From Chlorobium sp. (GTDB taxonomy: Bacteria; Bacteroidota; Chlorobiia; Chlorobiales; Chlorobiaceae): 43,482 bases of DNA. The notes below the pieces were generated by a model. It saw nothing but the letters and a program-made list of their open reading frames with translations. It ran no database searches and was not told the origin of the DNA. A program made the translations under genes and the position numbers. Where the stretch lies: positions 1-43,482 of the forward strand of contig JABMPC010000075.1 of assembly GCA_013203905.1 (NCBI GenBank), given 5' to 3'. Of the stretch, positions 1-8,467 are shown piece after piece; the stretch's first letter is position 1; each line of letters begins with the position of its first letter.

Positions 1-1137
1 GGCATCTCAAGGGAGGCTCTGGAGAGGATTGTCAATACCCGTCCGCTTATGACCGCTGAAGAGGCTACCGGCCTCAAGCTGGTTGACGGGACGGTGTCGG
101 CGTGGCAGCTCCAGCCGTCGTTGGAGAAAAAAATGACCGGCCGCTTGCTGGAGGAGGAGAGTGATTTTTTTGTTGACGCTCGCCGTTACAGCTCGTCGTT
201 CGACAGTCCGCTTCAGCATGAGGGACGGGAGAAGATCGCTCTGTTGACGATTTCGGGGCCGATAGTTCCAGCTGGTTCTGATGGAGTTGAGAGTATAGGA
301 GGGGGTGCGGGTGAGAATCAGCTGCATCGTTCTCTTGGCAGGGCCCTTTCCGACAATACTATTCGGGCGGTCGTGTTGCGCATTGACAGCCCGGGAGGGG
401 ACGCTGTGGCATCGGCTTCAATGCTGGAGATGCTTGACTCGGTCGGGGTGAAAAAGCCCCTTGTCGTTTCCATGTCGGGGGTTGCCGCTTCGGGTGGATA
501 TATGGCGGCTCTTGCGGGAAAAACCATCTATGCCTCACCCCTCACCATTACTGGTTCCATTGGTGTCTATGCCCTCAAGCCGGAAATCAGCGGACTTGCC
601 GAAAAGACGGGACTCGGGCGCTCCGTTGTGAGGAGAGGGCGATATGCCGACGCCAATTCCCTTTTCAAGCCTCTTGACGGCGAGGAGTACAGAATGTTCA
701 TGATGGCTTCGGGTGAAATCTACCGGGATTTTGTGGAGAAGGTTGCAGCATCAAGAAAAATGTCGTTTGCGGGTGCCGATTCCCTTTCCGGCGGACGGGT
801 ATGGACGGGACGACGGGCGCTTGAGGTTGGGCTGGTTGACCGCAGTGGGGGCCTGTTCGACGCCCTCCGGGAGGCGCAGAGGCTTGCGGGCATTGACAGT
901 ACCCGCCAGCCGGAGATTGTCTCTCTGCCCAGGGAACGGGGGTGGATTGCCATGCTCCTTCATGGGGATGGCGCCAGTCTCATGCAGCGGAGTGAAAGAG
1001 TGCTTGTGACGCATCTTGCAGGCAGACTTCTTTTTCCGGAAGGTATGGGTGCGTTTCAGGTTTTCGGTCTTGAAGCAGCACGCTCCGGCAGGCTGATGAT
1101 GCTCACCCTTATGCCTTTTGATGTGGATATTCGCTGA
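1..1137 (+). CDS. sppA: Signal peptide peptidase SppA, C-terminal part (5' end outside window)
   Basis: This is a membrane-bound serine protease of the S49 family that clears cleaved signal peptides from the envelope. The reading frame is open from base 1, and the first residues (RPLMTAEEATGLKLVD) are typical of the middle of long 67K-type SppA, so the N-terminal half lies outside the window. 378 residues are visible. The catalytic serine sits in GVAASGGYMAA (serine codon 490-492), and the upstream RIDSPGGDAVAS segment is the family's oxyanion/substrate strand. In the long form the general-base lysine lies in the N-terminal repeat, so it cannot be checked here. The gene converges on comM with 11 bases between the stops. 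The family call is secure; completeness is unknown. Confidence 0.93.
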   Translation, partial: GISREALERIVNTRPLMTAEEATGLKLVDGTVSAWQLQPSLEKKMTGRLLEEESDFFVDARRYSSSFDSPLQHEGREKIALLTISGPIVPAGSDGVESIGGGAGENQLHRSLGRALSDNTIRAVVLRIDSPGGDAVASASMLEMLDSVGVKKPLVVSMSGVAASGGYMAALAGKTIYASPLTITGSIGVYALKPEISGLAEKTGLGRSVVRRGRYADANSLFKPLDGEEYRMFMMASGEIYRDFVEKVAASRKMSFAGADSLSGGRVWTGRRALEVGLVDRSGGLFDALREAQRLAGIDSTRQPEIVSLPRERGWIAMLLHGDGASLMQRSERVLVTHLAGRLLFPEGMGAFQVFGLEAARSGRLMMLTLMPFDVDIR

Positions 1138-1148
1138 ACAGTCGCTTC

Positions 1149-2696
1149 TCAAAAATTCCAGAAATCGCGGTCCAGATTCCGATAGTGTATTGCCTGCACA
1201 AGGTGCGCCATTTCTATGGACTCACTTCCCTCAAGGTCTGCAATGGTTCTGCTGACTTTGAGGATGCGGTCGTGTGCCCGTGCCGAAAGGTTCAGCCGCT
1301 CCATTGCCTCCATGAGTTTTCGTGAAGACTCCTCCCCTATGCGGCAGTGGCGGCGGATCATGGGAGCATTCATCTGTGCGTTGGTGTACATGCCGGTTCC
1401 TGCGAACCGGGCAAGCTGAATGGCACGGGCCCGCTCAACCCGTAGCCGAATAACGGCGGAGCTTTCTCCGGGCGTGGTGTTGAAGAGTTCGACGGTTTCG
1501 ACTTTCGGCACATCAATGTGAATGTCGATGCGGTCGAGCAGGGGGCCTGAAATTTTGGCGAGATAACGCTGGATCTGCTGGGGCGGGGCGGTGAGGTTGC
1601 CATCGGCATCTTTCAGAGCTCCGGCGGGGCTTGGGTTCATTGCGGCTACCAGCATGAACCCTGCGGGGTAACGGGTGGTGGCCGATATCCTTGAAACGCT
1701 TACCTCCCGGTCTTCAATCGGCTGGCGCAGAACCTCAAGGGCGCCGCGGGAGAATTCCGGAAGTTCATCAAGAAAGAGAATGCCGTTATGGGCAAGACTG
1801 ACCTCTCCCGGCTTTGCATTGGTTCCGCCTCCGACAAGTGCGACCGTGCTGGTGGTGTGGTGCGGGTTGCGAAGGGGCCTGATGGTCATGAGGGGTTTGT
1901 CTCTGTCAAGCAGGCCGGCTACGGAGTAGATTTTCGTGGTTTCAAGCGATTCTTCGAGCCCGAGCGGCGGCAAAATGCCGGGGAGGGCCTTTGCCAGCAT
2001 GGTTTTGCCGCTACCGGGCGGGCCTATCATCAGAAGATTGTGATTTCCGGCCGCTGCAATTTCAAGGGCTTTTTTTGCCGATGTCTGCCCTTTGATGTCG
2101 GCGAAGTCAACTGCAGAGCGCGCTTCATCGCTGAAGAGCGAGGCAATGTCGACTTCCACGGGCTGGGGGCCGGGCAAGCCGTTGATGATTGCAATAGTGT
2201 CGAGGAGGGTGTCGACGCCGTATACCGGCAGGGAGGAGCCGGCGGCTGCAACCGCCACAGCAGCCTCTTCGGCATTCTGGCGGGGAAGGATGAGTCTTTG
2301 TACGCCCTCTTTTCCTGCCATGACGCCGACGGGCAGTGCTCCGTTGATTCTGCGAACGGTGCCGTCAAGGGCGAGTTCCCCCATAATGAGGGTCCCGGCA
2401 AAGTCGGCATCAAGAAGTTCATGTGAGCCGAGCATCCCCATTGCGATAGGAAGATCGAATGCGGTGCCCTCTTTTCTGATGTCGGCGGGGGCGAGGTTGA
2501 TGGTGACTTTTTTTGGCTTCAGCCGGAACCCGGAGTTGCGGATGGAAGTAAGGATTCTCTCACGGCTTTCCCTGATGGCACTGTCGGGAAGGCCGACGAC
2601 GGTGAACGAGGGAAGACCGGCAGCCACATTGATTTCAACCGTCACCTTCATGGCGTCAATGCCAATGAGTGCTGCGGCGGAGAGTGTTGTGAGCAT
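1149..2696 (-). CDS. comM: YifB/ComM family Mg-chelatase-like AAA+ ATPase
   Basis: The 515-residue protein has the full ComM/YifB layout. An N-terminal Lon-protease-like (ChlI-type) domain starts at about residue 1 (LTTLSAAALIGIDAMKV). A AAA+ core follows, with Walker A GPPGSGKTMLAKALPG near residue 225 and Walker B FLDELPEF near 305, and then the C-terminal Mg-chelatase-like domain. In naturally competent bacteria ComM is a hexameric helicase that promotes branch migration of integrating DNA. Its role in green sulfur bacteria is inferred. It should not be read as BchI, because ChlI/BchI lacks the N-terminal extension. The start is the ATG at 2696. It lies 76 bases downstream of ppc in the same direction with no clear terminator between, so read-through is possible. 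Confidence 0.93.
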   Translation of the reverse strand: MLTTLSAAALIGIDAMKVTVEINVAAGLPSFTVVGLPDSAIRESRERILTSIRNSGFRLKPKKVTINLAPADIRKEGTAFDLPIAMGMLGSHELLDADFAGTLIMGELALDGTVRRINGALPVGVMAGKEGVQRLILPRQNAEEAAVAVAAAGSSLPVYGVDTLLDTIAIINGLPGPQPVEVDIASLFSDEARSAVDFADIKGQTSAKKALEIAAAGNHNLLMIGPPGSGKTMLAKALPGILPPLGLEESLETTKIYSVAGLLDRDKPLMTIRPLRNPHHTTSTVALVGGGTNAKPGEVSLAHNGILFLDELPEFSRGALEVLRQPIEDREVSVSRISATTRYPAGFMLVAAMNPSPAGALKDADGNLTAPPQQIQRYLAKISGPLLDRIDIHIDVPKVETVELFNTTPGESSAVIRLRVERARAIQLARFAGTGMYTNAQMNAPMIRRHCRIGEESSRKLMEAMERLNLSARAHDRILKVSRTIADLEGSESIEMAHLVQAIHYRNLDRDFWNF

Positions 2697-2772
2697 GGTG
2701 CTGGATTCTGGGGGGTGAGAGGGAATCTACATTATTTCTGCCGTATTTCCCTTCCGATGCGACTGGAAAAAT

Positions 2773-5538
2773 TCATCCGGTTGTCCTGAGGCCGCCCGAT
2801 ATAGCGTTGAGGGTAAGGAAGAGCTCCGGAAGCATCGCTTCAGCCTCTTCATGTCGCCCTTCGTTCTGCATTGTTCTCCACTCCCTGAGCCGGACAATCT
2901 GCCAGCGGTGCAGGAGGGCAAGCCCTTCGCGCCGGAGAGCAACGAACCGGTTCACATTGAGACGCTGTGTGGCGAGAGGTTCGCTGTAGAGCAGGTCGAT
3001 GTAGTGTTTTGTTTTCCGGTACTCCTCTTCAATCATAGCCATGATGCGCCCGCGAAGCTCTCCGTCCTCTACCAGTTCTGCGTAACTGCGCATGATTTCG
3101 GGGTCGGCTGCTGAGAGACCGGTATCGGCATTGCTGATGATGTAGCGTAGCGGCGGCCATTCGTGAGAGCGGAGCCGGATCTCTTCAAAGGTGTCGGGGT
3201 CGTTCGCCTGGAGCGCCTCAAGGGCTGAACCCACCCCATACCATCCGGAGAGGGAGAAGCGGGCCTGATTCCAGCTGAACACCCAGGGGATGGCGCGGAG
3301 GTCGTTGAGGGAGTCGCCCCCGCTTCGTCGTGATGGCCTTGAGCCGATACGGTTGGCTTCAATGATGTCGATTGGCGTGGCCTGGCGGAAAAAGGTGACG
3401 AATCCGGCTGATTCAATCAACCTCCTGTAGGCACTTTCGGCTTCACGGGAGAGCATGTCCATCGCCGGTTCAAGATGGTGTGTGGTCTGTTCCTGGCGGC
3501 TTTCGCGGATGAGCGAACCGGCAACGCCGGCCATGAAAAGCTCGAGATTGTAGACTGCACTGATGCGGTTTGCATATTTCTGGGCAATGGTCTCTCCCTG
3601 TTCGGTGAATCGCATGCCGGCCGCGAAGGAGCCGTATGGCTGTGCCCGGATGAAGCGATGCGTGGGGCCGGCTCCTCTGCTGATGCTTCCCCCTCTGCCG
3701 TGGAAGAAAAGGATTAGGGTGTTGTGGCGCCGTCCGACTTCAAGCATCGCCTCCTGCGCCCGATAGAGCGTCCATGCACTGGTAAGGATGCCGCCGTCTT
3801 TGTTGCTGTCGCTGTAGCCTATCATCACCTCCATAGTCCGAAGCCGGGTGCCCTCTTTTTTCTTTCGGTATTCAAGGCTTTTTCCTGTCAGCGGGTGGCG
3901 GAGAAATCTGTCGAGGATGTCGGGGCTTTTTTTCAGATCGTCAATGGTTTCAAAGAGCGGTACTACGGGTACGATGCAGGCGCTTTGTGTTCCTGCCCCC
4001 TTCATGAGGCCGGTTTCGCGGGCAAAAAGGTAGACGGCGAGCAGATCAGACACGCTGCGGGTCATGCTCACAATAATGGAGCCGATGCCTTCGCTTCCGA
4101 ATGTCCGGATGTGCTCACTCAAGACCCGGAAGCAGTCGAGTACCGCTTCAGCTTCTGGGCCGGCGTGCATGTCGGGATGGGTGAAGGGGCGGGGAGAGCG
4201 GAGTTCGCCCTCGAGAAACGACTGCCGCTCACCTTCGCTCAAGGCGATAAAGGGCTCTTTGCCTTCCACGCCGGCGGCGCGGATGAGCGAGGTGAGCGCA
4301 AGGTCGTGGATGCGGCTGTTCTGGCGGATGTCGAGTGATGCGAGGTGGAAGCCGAACGACTGCACAGTCCTGGCAATGGGAAAAACCATGGCTCTGGCAA
4401 GGGTGCCGGCTCCTATTGCTTCAAGCGACAGACGGAGCAGTGTGAGGTCTTCGAGGAGCTGAACCGCGCTCTGGTAGCGGAAACGCCTCGGGGAGGCGTT
4501 CCGAGGCTCGGGCCTGCTGTCGGGGAGTGAGGCGATCATCAGGTTGATGAACTGCCGCCACGGTTCGCGCGGGTTGCGCTGCACGGCCTGCATGCCGGTT
4601 CTGCCGTGTTTTTTCCGGAGAGTTTCAATGCGGCGGAGCAGGGCGCCGCCTGGTGGCTGGAGCCGGTCGGAAAGGCTGAGTGTTGAGGCGAGTTCAGTAA
4701 GACGCCCTTTCGTGAGTGAGAGAGCGTGGGTGCGCATGTCTTCAAGGGTTTCACGGGTGACGGCTGCGGTGACCAGGGGGTGCCCGTCGCGGTCGCCTCC
4801 CACCCAGCTGCTGAAGGAGACTGAGGGAAGGGTTTCGGGATCCCGCATGACATCAGCGCTGAACCCTGCGGCCCTCCACGCATGCTGAAGGCGCTTGTCG
4901 ATCATGGTGAGGGTGTCGGGAAAGATGTTGTGCAGGTAGTGGATGACATTGGTCCGCTCGTCGGCAATGGCGGGTTTTTGGAAGAGGATTTCTCCTGTTC
5001 GCCAGAGTGTTTCCATGGCAACCTCAATTTCGCATTGGATGTCCTGCTGTTCTCCAGGGGTCCACATCTGGTTCTCCTTTTTCACAAGCAGCAGGTATAT
5101 CTGCCGATGGAGGTCGAGCACTGTTTTCCGTTTTGCCTCGGTCGGGTGGGCGGTTAGGACGGGGTGGATTGCAACCGATGAAAGCAGCTGGCGGGAAGCC
5201 TCTTCGTCAAGCCCCTGCTCCTGAAGGAAGAGAAGCGTTCTTCCCCAGAGCCCTTCAAGGGATGCGGCTCCTTGCTGTGCTTCCAGTGTTCTGCGGTTCT
5301 GGGCCGCTGAGTTCTCTTCGGCCATATTGAGAAGCTGGAAGAAAATGGAGAATGCCTGCAGGGCCCGTCCGCTGTCGGGGTAGTCGGCGATTGCCCGGCC
5401 ACGGCCGCCATGTGGCAGATGCGCGGCAAGCTCTTCTTCGCCGAGACTGCAGAGCACTTCCCGGAAGCAGAGGACGAGAAAGTCGGCATCCCGTTCAGCC
5501 TTTTCAAAATCTATAATACTGCTTGTGGTCGTAATCAT
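2773..5538 (-). CDS. ppc: Phosphoenolpyruvate carboxylase
   Basis: This enzyme converts phosphoenolpyruvate and bicarbonate to oxaloacetate and phosphate, an anaplerotic CO2-fixing step feeding the reverse TCA cycle. The 921-residue length fits bacterial PEPC. Visible signatures are VLTAHPTEAKRK with the catalytic histidine, the glycine-rich loop HGRGGSISRGAGPTHRF, FMAGVAGSLIRES, and the C-terminal tail ending GLRTTG. Most bacterial enzymes end in NTG, so the first of these three residues is changed. I chose the ATG at 5538 (MITTTSS). The frame stays open upstream to a TTG at 5607, but that extension (QVTVFFQILQQEASH) looks untranslated. The gene is divergent from pscC, with 171 bases between them. 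Confidence 0.95.
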   Translation of the reverse strand: MITTTSSIIDFEKAERDADFLVLCFREVLCSLGEEELAAHLPHGGRGRAIADYPDSGRALQAFSIFFQLLNMAEENSAAQNRRTLEAQQGAASLEGLWGRTLLFLQEQGLDEEASRQLLSSVAIHPVLTAHPTEAKRKTVLDLHRQIYLLLVKKENQMWTPGEQQDIQCEIEVAMETLWRTGEILFQKPAIADERTNVIHYLHNIFPDTLTMIDKRLQHAWRAAGFSADVMRDPETLPSVSFSSWVGGDRDGHPLVTAAVTRETLEDMRTHALSLTKGRLTELASTLSLSDRLQPPGGALLRRIETLRKKHGRTGMQAVQRNPREPWRQFINLMIASLPDSRPEPRNASPRRFRYQSAVQLLEDLTLLRLSLEAIGAGTLARAMVFPIARTVQSFGFHLASLDIRQNSRIHDLALTSLIRAAGVEGKEPFIALSEGERQSFLEGELRSPRPFTHPDMHAGPEAEAVLDCFRVLSEHIRTFGSEGIGSIIVSMTRSVSDLLAVYLFARETGLMKGAGTQSACIVPVVPLFETIDDLKKSPDILDRFLRHPLTGKSLEYRKKKEGTRLRTMEVMIGYSDSNKDGGILTSAWTLYRAQEAMLEVGRRHNTLILFFHGRGGSISRGAGPTHRFIRAQPYGSFAAGMRFTEQGETIAQKYANRISAVYNLELFMAGVAGSLIRESRQEQTTHHLEPAMDMLSREAESAYRRLIESAGFVTFFRQATPIDIIEANRIGSRPSRRSGGDSLNDLRAIPWVFSWNQARFSLSGWYGVGSALEALQANDPDTFEEIRLRSHEWPPLRYIISNADTGLSAADPEIMRSYAELVEDGELRGRIMAMIEEEYRKTKHYIDLLYSEPLATQRLNVNRFVALRREGLALLHRWQIVRLREWRTMQNEGRHEEAEAMLPELFLTLNAISGGLRTTG

Positions 5539-5632
5539 TGGGGGGAGAGAGTTCGATGAATGTGAGGCTTCTTGCTGGAGTATTTGAAAAAAAACGGTGA
5601 CTTGCAAGCGGTTTCCTTTTTGCTGTTAATGT

Positions 5633-5682
5633 TTGCCGGCTTTACTATTTATGCGTATCTTACCTTATAACTTTATGGTAAG
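5633..5682 (+). promoter_or_regulatory. Possible pscC promoter with overlapping dyad
   Basis: In the ppc-pscC divergent gap there is a weak sigma70-like pair: TTGCCG at 5633-5638 and TATCTT at 5656-5661, spaced 17 bases. The second element overlaps an imperfect 24-base dyad, CTTACC at 5659-5664 and GGTAAG at 5677-5682, with an AT-rich centre. An operator at the start of transcription would suit light or sulfide control of a photosynthesis gene, but this is inference from position only. Confidence 0.3.
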
Positions 5683-5709
5683 CCGTTAACACCTAATTAA
5701 TTACCAGTC

Positions 5710-6351
5710 ATGGACAACAAAAAAAATGGCAAGCTGATCGCCCTGGCCATTGGCGGGGCAGCCGCGATGGGGATTCTGTTTTTCGGGGTGTCGTTTCTGA
5801 CAGGGTTCAAGGTTCCGGCAGAGAACATCTCTGCAGTGCTGACGCCGCTCAGCTCCTTTACCGGCTGGTTTATGCTTATTTTCTGCGCGTCACTCATCAT
5901 TATGGGGTTCGGCAAAATGTCGTCCCGCATCAGTGACCGCTGGTTCCTCAGTTTCCCTCTTTCCATTATTGCTATTGTAGCGGTTATGTTTGCGCTTCTC
6001 TGGCTCCGTCCTTCAGGCATTCTTCTTTCCACAACAGGCCGCACCACTCTTGAGGATGGCAAGTACATCCGTACGGTTGACGAGCTTTCAGCTTTTCTTT
6101 CACAGCCGGCAGCAACTTCCAATGTGCCTCCCGCTCCTGAGGGCTTCGATTTCGCAGCCGCAAGCGACCTGACCACAGCCCGTTGCAATAAGTGCCACAC
6201 CCTTGGTTCGGTTGAAGATGCTCTCAGGATCAAGTTCAAGAAAACTGGTAAAATTGACCTTATTGTCAAGAGGATGCAGGACTATCCCGGTTCTGGCATT
6301 AACGATGAAGAGGCTCTTGATATCATGATGTTCCTGACAGAGAAATACTGA
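5710..6351 (+). CDS. pscC: Photosystem P840 reaction-centre cytochrome c-551 (PscC)
   Basis: PscC carries electrons from the menaquinol:cytochrome c oxidoreductase to the oxidised special pair P840 of the type I green sulfur reaction centre. The 213-residue protein has three N-terminal membrane helices (about residues 8-32, 48-66 and 78-100) and a C-terminal periplasmic domain with one haem-attachment motif CNKCH (C159, C162, H163). The methionine in KRMQDYPGSGI is a candidate sixth haem ligand. The N-terminus (MDNKKNGKLIALA), the three-helix layout and the C-terminal haem domain match the Chlorobium PscC family as I remember it. The gene is monocistronic: it has its own upstream gap and is followed by a strong terminator at 6397-6427. 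No other reaction-centre gene is adjacent. Confidence 0.95.
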   Translation: MDNKKNGKLIALAIGGAAAMGILFFGVSFLTGFKVPAENISAVLTPLSSFTGWFMLIFCASLIIMGFGKMSSRISDRWFLSFPLSIIAIVAVMFALLWLRPSGILLSTTGRTTLEDGKYIRTVDELSAFLSQPAATSNVPPAPEGFDFAAASDLTTARCNKCHTLGSVEDALRIKFKKTGKIDLIVKRMQDYPGSGINDEEALDIMMFLTEKY

Positions 6352-6393
6352 TTTACGGATTCTTTCTTTGGCAGGTTGAAACAGTTCCACAGG

Positions 6394-6428
6394 AAAAGCC
6401 CCGAAGCTTCACTTCGGGGCTTTTTTTG
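6394..6428. terminator. Bidirectional intrinsic terminator, pscC / queF
   Basis: A perfect 10-bp stem (AGCCCCGAAG at 6397-6406 pairing with 6412-6421) with a 5-base loop is followed by seven T on the + strand. An A run precedes the left arm, so the minus strand also has a short T tract. It ends pscC and lies 20 bases past the stop codon of convergent queF, so it can serve both. Confidence 0.9.
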
Positions 6429-6447
6429 TTGGGGGCTGGAGGAGGTG

Positions 6448-6798
6448 TTAGCCGCGGGTCGTGTGGCTTGCTGTAACGGTTTCGGTGATGCCGCCCCTGG
6501 CTTTCCACTCGGTGGTGACAGTTATGGAACGGGGCTGCATTGCGGCTACAAGGTCGTCGAGGATCCGATTGGTGACATTTTCATAGAAAATGCCGGCATT
6601 GCGGAACTCAAGAAAATAGTATTTGAGTGATTTGAGCTCAACGCAGGTGCGATCGGGAACATAGCGGATGGTGATTGTTCCGAAGTCGGGCAGACCTGTT
6701 TTCGGGCAGACGGAGGTGAACTCCGGATTGACGATTTCAATGGTATAGTCGCGGTCGGGATAGGTGTTGTCGAAGACCTCGAGAATCTCTTTTTTCAT
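6448..6798 (-). CDS. queF: NADPH-dependent 7-cyano-7-deazaguanine reductase QueF
   Basis: QueF reduces preQ0 to preQ1 with NADPH in the biosynthesis of queuosine, a wobble-base modification of certain tRNAs. The 116-residue protein is the unimodular (YkvM) type. The segment [14 protein letters not shown] contains the thioimide-forming Cys31 and the proton-donor Asp38, with the family's seven-residue spacing, followed by the QueF motif region [14 protein letters not shown]. The start is the ATG at 6798 (MKKEILEVF). The frame extends further upstream to 6909, but that stretch has no family similarity and holds a likely promoter. No queC, queD or queE gene lies nearby. Confidence 0.95.
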   Translation of the reverse strand: MKKEILEVFDNTYPDRDYTIEIVNPEFTSVCPKTGLPDFGTITIRYVPDRTCVELKSLKYYFLEFRNAGIFYENVTNRILDDLVAAMQPRSITVTTEWKARGGITETVTASHTTRG

Positions 6799-6821
6799 CA
6801 GAACCTGAATTGTATGGTTGG

Positions 6822-6849
6822 TTGTTACGGGTTGTTGCCAGCATGTCAA
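6822..6849 (-). promoter_or_regulatory. Possible queF promoter
   Basis: On the minus strand a consensus -35 TTGACA (6844-6849) is followed after 16 bases by TAACAA (6822-6827). This would start transcription shortly before the queF ATG at 6798. Its position inside the upstream extension of the divergent methyltransferase frame supports the shorter start chosen for that gene. The -10 match is weak. Confidence 0.3.
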
Positions 6850-6929
6850 AAATAGAAATACCCCGCGATTTTCAGTACTTTCTGTTTGTTTTTTTACCGG
6901 CAGTCCCAATTCCTTCTGCCGCTTTGTTC

Positions 6930-7643
6930 ATGAAACTCCTCGCTTCAATGCCGTTGTGCTCAAGACCGGAATCTAATGATTTTCACTCCCTGAGGGAGGT
7001 TCTCGCCAGAGAATATGACCTGGCCGAGAGCCCGTTCTCCTTTGGTGACCGATCGTTCCTCTTTACCAGCGTCAGCGACAGTTACGCCCTGCTCGACAGA
7101 ATAACGCCGGAAGAGTTTCTCCGCGATGAGCAGATGCCCTACTGGGCGGAAATATGGCCATCATCACTCGCTCTTGCCTCTTTTCTTTGTGAGGAGGCGC
7201 AAATGCAGGGGGTTCGTGTCGTTGAGCTTGGCGCGGGCGTCGGGGTGGTTTCCATTGTTGCCGCTGCTCTGGGGGCGGCGGTACTTGCAACGGATTACTC
7301 GCCTGAAGCGCTACGGTTCATTCACTGCAACGCCCTTGCTAATGCTGTTGGGGTTCGTGTGCAGAGGCTTGACTGGCGCAATGTTATGCAACCAGGGAAA
7401 TTTGAGATGCTGCTGGCTGCCGATGTGCTTTACGAGCGGGTCAATCTGCTGCCTATCATTACTGCCATCGACCAGCTGCTTGAGCCTGGTGGCAGTGCTT
7501 ACATAGCCGATCCCCGCCGCAGGATGGCTGAGCAGTTTCTTGAGCTGGCGGCTGAAAACGGATTTTCGGTTAAGGCCTATACCCGGGAGCACCGTGGAAG
7601 CGGCAAGCCGGTATCGGTCAATATCTACAGGTTGAGGAGATGA
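6930..7643 (+). CDS. Class I SAM methyltransferase, family 16 (METTL21-like, probable protein-lysine methyltransferase)
   Basis: The 237-residue Rossmann-fold methyltransferase has the SAM-binding motif I VVELGAGVGVVSIVAA and the acidic motif II loop ATDYSPEAL. The pre-motif MPYWAEIWPSSLALASFL and post-motif LLAADVLYERVNLLPII are the signature of Pfam Methyltransf_16. That family includes protein-lysine methyltransferases of the METTL18/20/21 type, some of which modify translation factors or electron-transfer flavoprotein. The substrate here is unknown. I chose the ATG at 6930; an ATG at 6843 and a TTG at 6810 are in frame, but that region overlaps a likely queF promoter. The stop overlaps the next start as ATGA, so the two are probably translationally coupled. 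Confidence 0.8.
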   Translation: MKLLASMPLCSRPESNDFHSLREVLAREYDLAESPFSFGDRSFLFTSVSDSYALLDRITPEEFLRDEQMPYWAEIWPSSLALASFLCEEAQMQGVRVVELGAGVGVVSIVAAALGAAVLATDYSPEALRFIHCNALANAVGVRVQRLDWRNVMQPGKFEMLLAADVLYERVNLLPIITAIDQLLEPGGSAYIADPRRRMAEQFLELAAENGFSVKAYTREHRGSGKPVSVNIYRLRR

Positions 7644-8467
7644 GCATGACCCGTACTTTGAAGAGCGAGAGCCTCTATCCCCGTTGGATTCATGACTGCG
7701 GCGAGGGGGCTGTGATCTGGCGTCTTGCCTTTACCCCTTCTGGTACGCTTGTTGGGCAGAAGCGGTTTGCCAATGAGCGCCAATCGCTGTTTTTTTCGAT
7801 TGATCCTCTATCGGGATTGGTGTATGCCGCCGGGTGGATGGCGGTTGATCCTGTGCAGGAGGCTCTTATCGGTGAGGGGTGGTTTACCGGTATTGAAACC
7901 GTGCATGAGCACCTTGTCTACATTCATTCCTGGCAGGACGCAAGCCCTGAGCACCGTGGCATCTGGGCTTTTGACCCTGTGAATGGTGAGGTTCGGTGGG
8001 GGAGGCCGGACCTTGTATTCAGCGCCAATACGGTGGTCGGATTGCTTGTCTACAGGATTGTCTTTTTTGCCGGGCTTCCCGAGAGGCACTACGCACTGCT
8101 CAATCCGCTGACAGGCACACTGATTGAGAGCTCTGAGATTGATGCAGAAGAGGTCTTGTCACTGCAGCGCGGGGCAGAAACGGAGGAGCGGCGCCAGAGG
8201 GTAGAGCTTCCCGAGATGGATCAGAACAGCGGAGGTGAACGGGAGTGGCTTCTGTTGGAGGGAATCTCTGTTGAGGGTCTGCATCGGAAGGATGCGGCTG
8301 GAGGGTGGCATTCATCGCTCAAAATAGTTGAAAACGGAACACTCTCGTATGAGGATTCCATGGAGAGCGACTCGTCGAAGCCTCTGTGGAACAACTTTCT
8401 CGTGCGAGGGGGAGATTTGTATTATATTAGAAATAAACGGGAACTTGTCTGCGTTCCACTGCGATGA
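7640..8467 (+). CDS. Conserved protein of unknown function, DUF4905-like
   Basis: The 275-residue protein has no signal peptide or membrane helix. It is rich in aromatic residues and in short beta-strand-like repeats ([64 protein letters not shown]) that look like propeller blades: each pairs a D/N-P-x-x-G turn with hydrophobic strands. The length and these features resemble the Bacteroidetes/Chlorobi family DUF4905; that assignment is from memory and tentative. The start ATG overlaps the methyltransferase stop, with GAGGAG just upstream, and its stop overlaps the recombinase start as ATGA. This is a tight three-gene coupling. No function can be assigned. Confidence 0.75.
   Translation: MSMTRTLKSESLYPRWIHDCGEGAVIWRLAFTPSGTLVGQKRFANERQSLFFSIDPLSGLVYAAGWMAVDPVQEALIGEGWFTGIETVHEHLVYIHSWQDASPEHRGIWAFDPVNGEVRWGRPDLVFSANTVVGLLVYRIVFFAGLPERHYALLNPLTGTLIESSEIDAEEVLSLQRGAETEERRQRVELPEMDQNSGGEREWLLLEGISVEGLHRKDAAGGWHSSLKIVENGTLSYEDSMESDSSKPLWNNFLVRGGDLYYIRNKRELVCVPLR

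Noticed and set aside
1149-2696. Magnesium chelatase subunit BchI in a phototroph
   Set aside because: The N-terminal Lon-like domain and the length of 515 residues identify ComM/YifB; BchI is about 340-390 residues and lacks that domain.
3724-4338. 204-codon open frame on the + strand inside ppc
   Set aside because: Antisense shadow of ppc, with no independent support.
6799-6929. preQ1 riboswitch ahead of queF
   Set aside because: No short C-rich/A-rich pseudoknot motif of the known preQ1 classes is visible near the queF start.
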